Below the pieces are notes generated by a model. It was not told the DNA's origin and made no database searches. It saw only the letters and a program-made list of their open reading frames with translations. From Phallusia mammillata (lineage: Eukaryota; Chordata; Ascidiacea; Phlebobranchia; Ascidiidae), in NCBI GenBank assembly GCA_003260075.1, contig QLIY01000303.1:100303-164302 (forward strand): DNA of 64,000 nucleotides. The letters run 5' to 3'. A program made the translations under genes and the position numbers. This document shows positions 32,546 to 45,520 of this stretch, one piece after another (positions within the stretch are counted from its first letter, which is position 1; each line of letters opens with the position of its first letter).

Positions 32546-35500
32546 ATGTTTCTCGCCTTTAACACTTTATGCACGCTCGACTACGTATTCTGGGGTATAT
32601 GCTTTGCACTTTTCGCGCTATTATTTCAACGTTGGCACCGAAAGCCTTGCCCCAACTTTCCACTAGGACCCCGGGGAATTCCCGTGTTAGGGGTGCTACC
32701 GTTTGCCGGGAATTACCCTGAGAGAAAAATACGCCAATGGAGTTTGGATACCTATGGCCCTGTGATGTCTGTAAGACTGGGATTCAACGATGTTCTGTTT
32801 CTTAACAGCTACGAAGCTATTCAACAGGTTTGTACAAAATAAGCCTGTTGTATATTAAAACATAATTGTAAGTCTGGCTGGGCTCTTCAAGTCGTGTTCG
32901 TGTTCGGGATAAAGGTTAAGGTAAATCTTGAATAAACAGACTGTGGTTTGTTTTCTAAAATAGGGCGTTCGGCCCGGGATTGGGCTTGAGCTACTTTAGG
33001 GTTCGGGCCACACTTTCGCGTCCAATTACAATTTTGTGTTAAACAATCTGTTAAGTATAATATAGCTTCAGTAACATCTAAAAAAATAAGTTAATTAAAT
33101 TAATTGACAACGACGGTTTGTTTAAATGCAGGCTTTTGTCAAGCAAGCAAATGCATTCTCTGGACGTCCACAGATTAACATTTTGCAAGATATATCACAG
33201 AATCAGGGTATTATTATGGTGGACCATGAAGGCTTTCACAAAGCATTGCGACTTTTTGTCGTACAAAAGTTAAAACAGTAAGTTTTCATTGATTGACATC
33301 AAATTGATGTCTTTGAACTAGAATCGACTGACTTTGTTTCAACAGAAGGTTTTAACGCCCAGATGTTCTTTTGCGTTGACCATGCAATCAGTGTTCGTCT
33401 ATGTTTTCGATTTTTAACTGATATGGTTGATATGTTGGTGTTATGGCTTGGTATAAACCAGTCAAATAGTAAAACTCTGCAGGCCTTTTAGATGTATTAT
33501 TCTTTATTATCAGATTCGGATATGGAAAAAGGGGAATGGAAGACGTTTGCAACGATGAGATCGATTGCCTCATTAACAGATTCCGCCAAAAGATAGGACA
33601 GCGAGTTGACATTACGGTAGATTGATTTCTGTGAAAGATTGCTTTAAAAGGCTTCCATAAAAGCCACCTGAAACCTAAATTAACAAAGCCAACGCTAAAA
33701 CAGTTGTAACAAAAATTAATAATCATAAGTGCTTGTCACATGATTTTAAGTAAGCAATTTCTCTGCAAAAACGTTAATAATCCTAAGCTTTAATAACAAT
33801 GTTGTATTCGCTGTCAGAAACTGAGGATGCCATAAACACTTGATGAAATCTATATTCTGTGAAAATACTGTGTACAACGGTTGATTCTGTTTGTGTCCTA
33901 GAATTTTATACACTGGGTTTGGATTATAATCCTAAGTCATGTACATATACTTTATATATACCAGACAGATCTAAGTATCGTGACAGCGAACGTGATTTTT
34001 AATCTGACCTGTGGAAGGAGATGTAACACCGATGATCACCGATTTCGTCGCTGCATATGGCTTGTTCATAAGTCGTACGTGGATTGTTTGATGCTTTGTT
34101 AAGTGAAATCGTTGAGCAAGCTCTTAAAATCTGTTCTATGCCGTTTTAACGCGCTGTGCCCTAGGCTGATATTTTTCAAAGGCTATAGTTGGCAACACGC
34201 TGCTATGTTTGAGGTATAGCGGCATCACTAGAAACCATTTGTCTTTTTTCACCATTATCGTACATTAGGTAAAACCTAAGTTGTGTTGATAAAAATAATG
34301 TGTGGCATTTAGTTATTTTATTGGCCATATCTACAACACAATAAAGTTACCCCTATTTTTTCGATAGCTAAATTGGTTGAAGAAAAGTCTTGTCGTTTTT
34401 AACTTAATGGCAGTGTAGTGTAAAAGGTTTCCTAACAAACCAAATAATTCTATGCAAAGTAAACACATTTCTAGATTTACAAACACCGATGATTCGCTTT
34501 ACATTGCAATGCTGACTTTGTTCGACTCTCTAAAATACATCCCGCCCTTCCGTGGCGCTCGTGAGCGGTTTTTGCTTTACCAGAACGAACTTATAAGTGA
34601 GTTGTTATTTTTGTATGTCGTACTACTTTATCTGAATAAACATACCCTTTTTTGCATTTTTCATAATAGTTGTAAAACAACACCATTTTGGAACACTTAA
34701 ACGGATCTGTTCATAGGTTTAATGGTGAAAATAACTTTATCAATGATGATGACATGAGCATTTGCCGAAACGTTTGAAATATAAAGCATGTCGCTTTTTT
34801 ACTTCTACTTGGACCGTTATTTTTACTATTAAACACTCTTTTAATGCAACGCCATTTTTGGCAACTGTTTTTGAGTGGAAAATTGTTTAAACCTAATTGA
34901 AAGCTTGTATTCTTTAGCACATTTGTTCTGCCCTGTTTATTTGGCGAATCGACTTTATTTTGCAAACTTTAAATCATTAAAGCTTTAGAAAGTAAACATT
35001 TTACATGTACTTGGTATTCTTAGATCAATTTAAGAAGGAAGTCAACGAACACAGAAACACTTTTGACCCAAGTGATCTTCGAGACTTTATCGATGCGTTT
35101 CTACTTGAACAAGCAAAAGAGAAACAAATAGAGGGAAAGAATTCGAAATTTACAGTGCGAAAAGTCCTTTAAACACGCTAACTGTTTTATGTCACCGCAC
35201 CACCGCACCTTTCTGTAAAACTCAATTGCCGCCTATAAATAGATAAAAATATGTTTAAGGACGGTGAATTGTTTCTTTGCGTTCGCGATCTCTTTGGAGG
35301 CGGCGTTGAGACTATTGTTACCATGGTGAGGTGGTCGATTTTGTGTCTGCTGCATTATACACAATTTCAAGATATCCTTGTCGAAGAAATTTTACGAGTC
35401 CTGGGTAAGTGGTTAAGAAAATATTTGGGGCTGAGTTCTGAGTGAATACACGCTCCAATTTATGCTCTTCAGCGTAGTTTACTAACCGTACTACTAAAAG

Positions 35501-36729
35501 CACAAAGTTTCTTGCAAAGTTTACTTAGTTGCAACACGCTCAGACGTAGCTGTGTGACAACGAATATATGTTTCTCTGTACTTTTTTGCACCTCAAGTGG
35601 AAAATAGGTCCGTTTTGTAGGACAAAACTCGTGTTACATATAATATCGAAATATACCCTTAGTAAGCAGATTCGATGTTAAATCTATAAACATATACTGA
35701 GCCTAAATAACATCGCTATCAATATCCGAATGCAGTTTCGAAACAAAAATGCACGTTTAGGTAGGGAAATCGCTTAAAACTCACTGATGCATAGATCTTA
35801 TTGAGGGCAACACAAGAAACCAAGACAGGACTACAATCAACACTCTGGCCAGAATAAACTGGCCTCTGAATGTTTTGGCATATACCGTACTGCGTGTTTT
35901 GTTTACATACAGGGTGTTTAATTCCAACTTGACATGTGTTTTATGTTCGATGTCGTTTTATCTGTCAGGACCTTTAGGAAAACCTTCTATGGCATTAAAG
36001 AAAGATATGCCGATGATGTTTGCTTTCTTGCAAGAAGTATACAGGTATCGCCCTGTTGTTACCCTCAACATACCTCACATGACAACCGAGGATACTCAAC
36101 TATACGGTTATAACATACCCAAAGGCACCAGGGTAAGATGATATTCAATTAAATTGGTATCACCAAGTCGACTGAAGTTACGTAAGAAGATTGCTTCGTA
36201 TTGTTGAAAAAAAACACACATAGTTTAACCCGTCACTTTTTGGCCTGGATAGTTTGTTCAACTCAAACTGTATCCTGTTGGGAAAAACGTATTTTTACTG
36301 TCATTTACGCGACTATATCCCAGTATTAAATGTGAAACATATGTTAGTTTGGCTAAACACAAATAAGTATCATTTGCTGTTACTTATTCAAGTGTTCTAT
36401 AATTTTATAAACAGGTTACTGCAAACTTTTGGGCGGCTCATTTCGACCCACAAATATGGAAAGATCCCTTTAAATTTGACCCATATCGACACATTGATGA
36501 AGAGGGAAATTTTGTACCTTCAGAAAAAGTGATACCATTTTCGATGGGGCCTCGCTTTTGTTTAGGCGCAAATCTTGGAAAAATGGAAGTATTTTCAATT
36601 TTTGTAAGAATCTTGCAGAATTTTAAAATAATGCCGTCAAGTGACCAATTGCCGTCACTAGATGAAGGCACGACTATGATTGCGTTTTCACCGCTTCCTT
36701 TTGACATTGTATTGAAAGAGCGTCTTTGA
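32546..36729 (+). CDS. Cytochrome P450, CYP2 clan (gene A)
   Basis: Haem-thiolate mono-oxygenase predicted to sit on the ER membrane. Exons: 32546-32827, 33132-33277, 33514-33616, 33965-34074, 34475-34596, 35024-35154, 35260-35404, 35969-36132, 36415-36729; phases match, 505 residues, normal length. N-terminal anchor (WGICFALFALLF), then LGPRGIPVLG in place of the usual PPGP hinge. The C-helix is degenerate (FHKALR rather than the usual W-R). FGYGKRGME follows. I-helix GGGVETIV, K-helix E369-V-Y-R372, FDPYRHI, haem loop FSMGPRFCLG with Cys450. The start is the ATG in frame with the anchor; an upstream ATG at 32527 is out of frame and overlaps it. Exon 7 begins at the second AG (TTTAAG/GAC), since the first would break the frame. 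It is clearly more diverged than genes B and C and has the same nine-exon structure. Substrate unknown. Confidence 0.93.
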
Positions 36730-36830
36730 CATACTGGTTTTAGGTTTTTCTACAATAGTCTTTTGTTTAGGGTTTAGGGTCAGGCCACAATTTTTGCGTA
36801 AGATTATTTAAAAACTATACTGAAACATTT

Positions 36831-36836
36831 AATAAA
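36831..36836 (+). terminator. Polyadenylation signal of CYP gene A
   Basis: AATAAA about 100 bases past the stop codon. Confidence 0.6.
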
Positions 36837-37745
36837 GGACATTTTGTGGGGAATGCGTTTTTTTTACAGCGCAACTGTTTGTTTGCAGTGTTTTGCTTTT
36901 TTGTTTCATTATGAGTTCATGACACACTTTCAAGCACAAACGAGCTATACACAGTACTGTACTTTTATTTATATTATCAGGAACCAAAGTCAACTAAACT
37001 TTTGTACCATATGTTACAGCTTAAATTTTACGGCAAAGATTTCGGTTCTGTTCTCGTTAACGCCGTACCAACGTTTAAAGTGCAACCTTATCCAAAGTTT
37101 CTTTTGCCCAGTAAATTCTCTTACCAACTATTTTTGGTTTTAGAATTTATTTCCCAAATTATTAAAACTACCACTTACTGTTAAATTTCCCCGGAATAGA
37201 GATCTTAATTCTATGATTATGAAATATTTGTCGTGTATCGCTAAGTATTCTATTGTTATGGGGAAGAATTAGTTTTGTTAGATTCTGTGCAATTGTCAAA
37301 TTGACAAGTCTGATGCGAAAAGAAGCATTTGTTTTGGTCGTGACGCACAAGCTGCTGAAAAAAAGCCGCATGTTTTTCCCCGCGGGTTTTCGCTGACGGA
37401 AAGAGTTTCAAGTGACAAGTAAAATATGCTGCTTACATGAAAAATTGTTTACCAATCGTGTTTCCAGTTTAAACACGTTGCAAATTTGCTTCAACATTGA
37501 ACAATACAGTTAAATCCGGATTTGAGGTAAGTTTGTTGCAAGTGAACATTGTTACCATACAATGTGCGTTCAAATTAAATGACATAAGGTGGTCAAACTT
37601 TATGACAAACTTGACTAAAAAAAAAAATTTAAGCAAACCGTAAAGTTGATTAAAGTTAAAAGTCCGCAGTAGCAAATGATTTTGGTACAAATTAGAGCAA
37701 CAAGTTGAACCGATAGATATATATTTAAAAACAGACGCTTTAGAT

Positions 37746-38078
37746 CAGGGGTTACCAAACAACAGCCCGGAGATCATTTCAGCAGGCTCGCTACCACATT
37801 TTTAGGCTCGCTAAACCATGTTGATAACTTTGTAACATTCAGAGACTAATCTACTCCTTACGCAAGTTTTCCTGCGAAATGTAGAATTTATATTTCCTGG
37901 TTTCATAGGATTACTACGCCCTGGATTGATCCAAATCCAGTTTGTTACGTCACAGACAAGAAGTGTAATTTGTGGGTAAACAATCGCCTCGCGAACAAGT
38001 TAGGGCATGTAACTATGCGGCCCGTGCGATCAATATTAAACTCATCCGGCCCGCAGTGAAAAAGTTTGCTGACCCTAG
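37746..38078. mobile_element. Degenerate hAT-like MITE
   Basis: Left end CAGGGGTTACCAAAC, right end GTTTGCTGACCCTAG, with GGCTCGC/GGCCCG-rich subterminal parts. The flanks CTTTAGAT and CTCTGGAG match at only 5 of 8 positions. Confidence 0.5.
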
Positions 38079-38266
38079 CTCTGGAGTCTAGACTGCTGGT
38101 AAAGCAATGTCGTCAATTGCTTGTTGACATACGCGTTGCAATAAACATATCAAACAGTCGGCAAGAGCGAAAAGGGTTAGGGTGGCGTAAGTGCCTGCTA
38201 AGTCGTAAGTGTTTGCTGCCGTAGGCACAAAGTCTAAATTGTGTCACACTGCCAGTCGTATGTTGG

Positions 38267-38273
38267 TATAAAT
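38267..38273 (+). promoter_or_regulatory. TATA box of CYP gene B
   Basis: TATAAAT about 245 bases upstream of the ATG. A GTAAGG donor at 38345 and a TTTTAG acceptor at 38482-38483 between it and the ATG suggest a 5' UTR intron. Confidence 0.55.
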
Positions 38274-38510
38274 GAACAGGCTTGTGTTAAACTTGGATTC
38301 ATTTGCCAAGTGCCTCGATTTGACGAACGAAAAAACACGTTTCGGTAAGGCTAAAAATTTCATAATCTGTTTGTACAGAAAATAGATGCACTCAAGGTGT
38401 TTTAACAATCATCTTCTTTGTTACATTTTGTGTTTTTATGGTCAAAAATTTTAACTTAAAGATGTTATTTTATGAAATTTTAGAGGTAAACTTTTTATTT
38501 GAGCAACAAA

Positions 38511-41500
38511 ATGAATGTCTTGGATTACTTTGTTAGCGGTGTAGCAGTGATCATCGCATGTTGTTTGCTTCTGTTTCAATGGTGGTGGCGTAAACCCCAT
38601 CCTAAGTTTCCGCCAGGACCCAGGGGAATTCCATTGTTTGGGGTACTCCCATTTTTGGGGACTTTTCCGGCTCGTACAATTACACAGTGGGCTCAGGAGA
38701 AGTACGGTCCAGTACTGTCGGTGAGGTTTGGAAGCGAGGACGTTGTAATTTTAACCAATTGGAAAGTTTTGAACCAGGTGCGTTACCGATGGTTAACATC
38801 TTTAACATCCGACTCATTAGCTATTGCTTTTCGGCAAATACTATAAAATATTGCACCTATTTGTTTTTCTAAATTGTCATCATGAACGTTTATTTGGATT
38901 CCAATTAATAAATAAGTTACAATTGAGTTTGTCTTGGAAACAGTACAATCCACAAACTGTAAATACAGAAAAACGAGCCAAATATGGGCGTGTATAATCA
39001 TCAGAGAAGTATATTTTCATACAAACTAAATCTTGGTCGAAATTAAATAAAAAAAATAAATAGTGCATTTTCTAATTTGTGTTATGGGTTTTTTAGGCCC
39101 TGGTAAAGAACAATGCTCGATTTGCTGGCAGACCATACGTTCCAATTTTCAACGCGGTTACAGGCAACAAAGGCGTGCTTTTCAGAGATTACAGCGAGGA
39201 TTGGAAAACTCAGAAGCATTTTGGTTTAAGGGTTTTGCGAGAGTACGCTCAACATTTTTTGTCTCCAGTGGCAATTTATAAATATTATTTCAGAAATTCA
39301 GAAAAAATTTTCATAATCTAACTTATAAATGATAATTGTGTAATGCAGTGGTTCCCAAACTTTTTCATATTTTTTTCAAAACGGTCCCTTTGCCATCATT
39401 TCGAGGGCTCGCGGCCCTTAAGCCTAAATGTGTATTTCATAAAAACGAAGTTGATTGCAGGATTTTAGCTAGTTATGCAAAATTGCGCATAACAATCATC
39501 CAAAGACAGCATATGACATCACAAACAGGACAAAAACAGTACGTTTGTGCGCGAACAATTGCATTTTTGATAGTTGCCATTCAATAAAGGCCATTGTTTA
39601 GCAAAGGAGACGGTCGATTCTCAATTCTACCTTTATTTAAACTTACTTACAGGCACAAACTGAAGCCAAATAAGATTATAGAATTACTTCAACCGCTTCG
39701 CGGTCCCCTCAAAATTGCCTCACGGACCCCTAAAAGACCGCGGACCCCAGTTTGGGAACCGCTGGTGTAATGGGATTTTGCTACAATTTTAGGTGTGTTA
39801 TGCAAGACAACATAACGTTATTTCTGTACTGTAATTTTGACACGTGAACAAACAAAAAGGTTAAGGTAATCAATCACCAACTATAACTTTAAATCACATC
39901 GTTGAAGGTGGGGACTGGGCAAACAACGTATGGAGAATGTTGTAAACACAGAGGGGGATTACTTTCTAGACTACATTAGAAGCACTGTTGGAAAACCAAT
40001 GGATTTAAAGGTGGGTTTGTGTCCTGCCGCTAAAATAACTTTCATTATGTATTATGGCGTGAAAATTACATTCCATTTCGTGCGTCATGCAATTTATAAA
40101 AATACATTTATTGACTTTTGCAATACATGTACACCAAATACATTTTGAAAATAAGTTTACTAAATTGGTAAATTCATATTCCAGCAGGTGTGCCGACCTA
40201 AAAAAAGAGTAACAAATTAAATAAAAAAAATTGATCTTATAAAACAGAAATATCTTTTCAACGTAACCGGGAACATCATCTCTCAAATCACGTGGGGTAC
40301 TCGTTACGAATATGATGACGTGATTTATAATGGAATATTGGAGGATCTAAAACTTTTGTAAGAAAAAAAATCATTGTTTTTTAAACCTCATTGTTAATTG
40401 TGTATGAAATTTTTTTGGGGGTTGCATTGCAAAGAGAGCAGATACAATTAAAACGTTGCCTCTTTGATTTTTAAAAACGTTGGGCAGCCTTATCGTATTA
40501 CGATTAAAATACCTTAAAAAACACACGCACTAAAGATTTAGAGTAAACAAACAAAAAGTAAAGAATGTATAGTTTGTGTACCAAAATGAACTAAATAAGT
40601 TAAATAAAAACAAAATTTAAAAATTACATTTGTTGCAGATTCGGAGACATGGAGTATGGTCGAAAGCTGTTTTGGGTATATTATGCACCAGAACTTAGAT
40701 ATTTACCTGGTTTTAAAAGAGCTTATAACCACTTCTTAGAACGACAATACAGTTCTGTAGGTAAGCCCGCACAAGATTGGTTTGATTTGATGTTTAGGTT
40801 TCATAAGTTTAATTTTAGGCATGTCCAAGAAGATTATAGCGTATTGGATCGAAATAAATATGGAACAAGCCTGACAAAACTGGTTTGGTTAGATAATATT
40901 AAAGTAAAGACGTCGAAAATGATGATCAAGGCATTGTAGACGGCAAGAGATTATAGTCTAAGTCCAAATTAATTTGTGAAGGAGAATTGTTTTTTGGTAA
41001 ACAGTCCAAAAGTGTTCATATAAATAAACCCGTGTGCAAAATATGTACCTGGTGGGTGGTATTTTATTCAGCCCTTCCATTAACTTTTTCATTTTGCACC
41101 TGGCACAGCTCACCAGACAGTCGCATGGAGAAGGGCTTTGCGTTTGGTGTCTTTCTGCTTGTTTGCAGATATTAACGATGCTGTAAAAGCAAAATATTTT
41201 TTTTAATGTACATTTAAAATTTAAGAACGACTAAATGTTTTTTTCTGATCTTACGTCCATTGCTATAGGACTCATTAGTTTTCATTCACCAAGGGTGATT
41301 CCAGTTTTAGGTTTCAGTTACTAGTAGAGTCTGTTTTATGTATACAACTTTTATGATATTGTTTTCCCTAATGACACTTGTGACTTCATTCTACATTTGA
41401 AGGTGACATACGTTCAATAAATATGTTGACGCTTTCAGAGTTCATGAGAGAGCAAATCGCCGAACACCAGAAGAATTTCAATAGAAACGATATTCGAGAT

Positions 41501-43846
41501 TTTATGGATGCTTTTATCTTTGAACAAAGACATGGAACGGAAATAAACAAAAAATGGTTTACTGTAAGTTCTTATTTAACTGAAGTAGAAATCAGAAATA
41601 ATACGGACCCGATGTGCCTTAATGTGGCCGCGGAATGCTACGGTCAATACCCTGGTGGTCAATGCCATCTCACCTGATGTTCAGTACCTTTTCATCTGAC
41701 AGTCACCAGATGCCCTAATGAAAGCTTAGGTCGACAAACTGTACACTTTCTGCTACTACTTACCCATTTTAACGACATATTCTGTTCCAACCAAAAAACT
41801 ACCAAAATACCTTTTTGATTAATTCCCATTTGCACCAAATGCTTTTATTTTTTTATTTAAAATGTAAAGATACCTAAAATTTAATATAAGTAATGATACC
41901 TTGGTGCAAAAGCTGTAGCGACATTTCAATCATTTGAACTTATTTATGTAAAAAGTGGACATTTTAAAAACACAATCCAGATCGCAATGTAGCTGTTAAA
42001 TACTTTGCCCTAGTTTGTAATTCGAAAAATATAAAATGTGAATTAGTAACATAGTTTTAATGTAATTGTACTTAACGTGACTGTCGTGTTTTTTGTCAAG
42101 CCGAATGTGATGTGACATACAACCGAGCTAATTTTATCTAATTTAGAGCATGATCGCTATCAATTAACAGCAGAATTTAAATAGGCTGCCGTTGCCGTTT
42201 GGTTAACTAAACCCACCTATTAGGCTAGAGCAGGGGTCGGCAACTTTTTTTGTACGGACCATTTTTGAAACTAAAATTTTATCCCGGGCCGGTCTTTAAA
42301 ATACTACAAATATTCAGCAATGAAAACGTCTAAATTAGTTTATTATTCCCGGGATTCATGAGCAAAGTGTATAAAGCATTTAACCTGGAAAATTATACGG
42401 CCTGGTAACAACCTTCTCGCGGACCGGTACCGGGCCGCGGACAAGCGGTTGCCGACCTGCACTGGGCTAGAGAATTGCCTAACCATTCGCAAAACAATAT
42501 GTCATATTTCCATAAAAAGAAAACTTGTTCTTATAGGATGAACAGCTTGTAATGTACGCGAAAGATTTGTTTCTGGCTGGAACGGAGACCTCCAGCACCA
42601 CTCTGGGGTGGGCGTTTCTTTACCTTTTGCATTATCCGGAGTGTTGGGAACCTATTGAAAAGGAAATTGAAAAGGCCTTTGGTCAGTTTATCAAGAGCTG
42701 AGCTTATTTTACAAACTAGCATCAAAAAACAATTATAACATTCTAAGTGTTGCAAGTTTTACAGAGTTTGGTGTAAGTATACGCTGCAGTGGACATTTAG
42801 GGAGTATCGTAGTATAAAAGTATAATTGACCTCATTAACCGTTTTTTTCTTCAAGGTATTAACGGCGTCCCTACATTGTCCAGACGAGACGAAACGCCAT
42901 ATATCATGGCCTACATACAAGAAACCATGCGAGTTAGAACCCTGGTAACTTTAACCGCTCAACATAAAACAACTGACGACGGATATTTAAATGAACATTT
43001 TATTCCGAAAAACACGACTGTAAGTGCAAGAGATTTTTTCCCTTCACCCAAATGTTAGGGGTTGTAGTTTGAAAGAATAAAATGACGGTTTTGCTTTTTC
43101 TGTGCCGTTACGTTCATTCTTGGGTTAAATAAACCTGCAGCCATGGCAAGCGTTTAAGACGGGGTTCGAACCCAGTACTCTGTGAACAAATAACCCCATC
43201 AAACCATTCAGCCACGTTTACATAATTTTTGTTAAAATGTAGCGCAGTTTAGTGGTAAAGTTTCTATCGTGGTATTTAAAATTCTGCTCCAATTTTTCTG
43301 CCCTATGATTTGGACTTTTGTGAGATTTTTTTACTCTTTCACTAATTGCAAAAAAAGATTGAGATGGTAAAACTGGAAGTACAGAACGTAACCTACAACA
43401 AAAAACCTATCACTATCTGTTCCAATATAAACTTTTTTTCATAATTTTTTCTTATTGCACTTCGTTTCTTTGAAACTAAATACGTTTAAGTATATGCTAC
43501 CAATTTTCTACAAAGTCATGGCGTTCACTTGCAGGTAATTCCATGTTTGTGGGGCGTTCACATGGACCCGGAAATATGGCCAAATCCAGAAAAGTTTGAC
43601 CCATACAGACATATCGACAACAATGGAAAGTTTGTTGCATCTGACAAGATTGTCCCATTCTCGATGGGACAAAGATTTTGCCCCGGAGAAGGAGTGGCCA
43701 AAGTGGAGATCTACATATTCTTTGTAAAGATCTTGCAGAAATTCAAGTTTCGGGCTCCGAATAAAAGCATTCCGTCTCTGGATGGCCTACTTACCACTAT
43801 CCATGTGCCTAGTGAGCTAAATGTAATTTTTGAGGAGCGTCACTAA
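38511..43846 (+). CDS. Cytochrome P450, CYP2 clan (gene B)
   Basis: Membrane-anchored P450 mono-oxygenase. Exons: 38511-38777, 39097-39242, 39908-40010, 40248-40357, 40639-40760, 41439-41563, 42537-42681, 42856-43019, 43535-43846; phases match, 497 residues. Anchor helix about 8-24, FPPGPRGIPLFG hinge at 33-44, C-helix W-T-Q-K-H (EDWKTQKHFG), WGLGKQRME, I-helix AGTETSST (305-312), K-helix E362-T-M-R365, FDPYRHI, haem loop FSMGQRFCPG with Cys443. Exon and protein lengths are identical to gene C, and the last exons differ at only 9 of about 103 residues. Introns carry hAT elements (39346-39764, 42231-42464) and a tRNA-derived piece that gene C lacks. The position after the haem Cys is Pro in both B and C and Leu in gene A. 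Substrate unknown. Confidence 0.94.
39338..39772. mobile_element. Non-autonomous hAT element, TSD GTGTAATG
   Basis: Element 39346-39764 begins CAGTGGTTCCCAAACTTTTT and ends AGTTTGGGAACCGCTG. Perfect duplication GTGTAATG is on both sides. It lies in intron 2 of CYP gene B. Confidence 0.92.
42223..42472. mobile_element. Short non-autonomous hAT element, TSD GGCTAGAG
   Basis: Element 42231-42464 begins CAGGGGTCGGCAAC and ends GTTGCCGACCTGCACTG. Perfect duplication GGCTAGAG is on both sides. It sits only about 70 bases before exon 7 of CYP gene B. Confidence 0.9.
43150..43218 (-). repeat. tRNA-derived sequence with A and B boxes
   Basis: On minus: GTGGCTGAATGGTTTGATGG (A-box region) then GGGTTCGAACCCCGTC (T-arm with a 5-bp stem). 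The spacing is about right for a Ser/Leu-like tRNA, but no acceptor stem or clear anticodon arm is visible. It is more likely a SINE head or a pseudogene, in intron 8 of CYP gene B. Confidence 0.45.
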
Positions 43847-44289
43847 CATTTAAGTTAATTACACAATATTAAGAAGCCGGTTGTGTCTTACTGCACATTA
43901 AAGCATTTGGACTACGCAACCATTATACTGTTTGTCATTTAATTGTTTGTTCCAATTTTAGTTTTCTGTAAAACTTGTAAAATCGAATTTTGAATACACA
44001 TTACAATTAAAAAACCTGAAAGTGTTTATAGTGTTATTGTATATAGAAGGTAGTTTCTCTTGATTTTTAATGTAAGTTTTGGCAAATTGCAACCTTGAAA
44101 TCCCAAAGCGACCCTTTTGAACTTGAATAAACTAAGGTAGTGACATCTAAATTTTACACCGGCCAGTCACACGTGTTCCTAAAGTTATTTGCAGTAAATC
44201 TAACTTTTACTAGGAGAATTTTTTTTCGATTACCACTAAGTTGTGCTAAAGAGTCGATGAAGAGTTAAAAATTAGGCAAATATGAAACT

Positions 44290-44395
44290 TGGCCGAATGG
44301 CCTGGCGCGCCTGACCCATATACAGACATAAAAGGGGGGGGGGGCTTGATCGGCATTCGTCCCCGGGAGTGTCCTGGGTTCGAATCCCGTGAAAA
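44290..44395 (+). repeat. tRNA-derived SINE-like repeat
   Basis: GGCCGAATGGCCTGGCGCGCC resembles the D-arm region of a Leu/Ser tRNA. CTGGGTTCGAATCCCGTG is a T-arm/B box, followed by an A-rich tail. An 11-base G run (44334-44344) lies between. The same order is found at 25378-25600. Confidence 0.55.
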
Positions 44396-45348
44396 AAATA
44401 TCCTGTGTTAATTGGGCAATTAAGTCTGTCGCAATCCAATTCCGTTTCATCTGTCGCGTTATAAAATTCGTTTAGATTAGATTAAATAGTCGCCAAGACT
44501 GCCAAAGGATAAGCATAACCGTCTGTGTTCACAGAGTTGGGGTTAATTGCAGTCTCGTCTACTGTACTTGTGTTTCCTGAGTAAGTGAATTAAGCGACAT
44601 TGCTTCAACCTTAGAGGAACCTGATAGGTTAAACTATATTCATATCTGCAACTCTCTTGGACGTAACAATTAAATAAATATGACCCAACCGGCAATGCAC
44701 ATGTATACTAAGTTATCCATCTTGCAACATAATTCCAATTCCAATGAGCGTAACAGGTTGTGAAAGATTTTAATTAAGTAAGGCCCTAATTATTTCCAAT
44801 AGGCGATACAGATACTCCTTTTCCCAAGAACTGCCTGGTTCTTCCTTTACCAAGAACTGATTAAATCATCCATCGGCTTTGATCCTTAAAGGCAAGCATT
44901 AAACGTCTTTATCGAGAGCACAGCTGTAAATAGTTTTTAACTGGTGTCCAACTCTAGTTTTGCGTTTAGTAAAAGTACACTTCTAAGATCAACTAGATTC
45001 ACTTCAGCAACATTAAGTCTTACACTTAATAAGACGTTAGTTTGCGTAATACCCACTCTCCGCCTCTTCAGCACAACTTAGTGTTAATTAATAAGCCGAT
45101 GTTTTGAAAAAAATTCTCTACGAATAGACTTAGGTTTACTACATAAAACTTTAGGAACGCTTTTGACTGATTATTGTGCAATTTCGCTCCTGTAGATTAA
45201 TCATGTTTACCCGAGTGGTTTCGACTGGTGCATTGGTTTGAGGATTCATGGTAAAGGTTGCAAGATATTGAGTTGCAAAAAATAATCTGCAAATTGCAGT
45301 GAAATACCTGTTAAACACTCCCTTTACGTTATTTACATATTTACAATT

Positions 45349-45354
45349 TTTATT
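45349..45354 (-). terminator. Polyadenylation signal of CYP gene C
   Basis: AATAAA on the minus strand about 170 bases past the gene C stop. Confidence 0.55.
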
Positions 45355-45520
45355 GAATCAAATTTTGATTTAACAAGTTTTACAACAACAAGCCAAACTT
45401 GGCACACACAAGCGTTAGATGGTTGGTTACACAGTTTAAATGCATGGATGTAGCCTACAACATGTAACATTTCAACTTTTTTTTGTCACAACCGACATCA
45501 TAACGTTATGAAATGAAATG

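Larger units (their letters stand above)
36730..38266. other. Intergenic between CYP genes A and B
   Basis: Contains the gene A 3' UTR with AATAAA at 36831-36836 and a degenerate hAT-like element at 37746-38078. No exon is recognised. Confidence 0.5.
43847..45520. other. Spacer between convergent CYP genes B and C
   Basis: Holds the 3' UTRs of both genes: ATTAAA at 43897-43902 for B, and minus-strand AATAAA at 45349-45354 for C. It also has the SINE-like repeat at 44290-44395. No other gene is seen. Confidence 0.55.

Noticed and set aside
43150-43218. Functional tRNA-Ser/Leu gene
   Set aside because: A and B boxes are present, but no acceptor stem pairing or anticodon arm could be identified.
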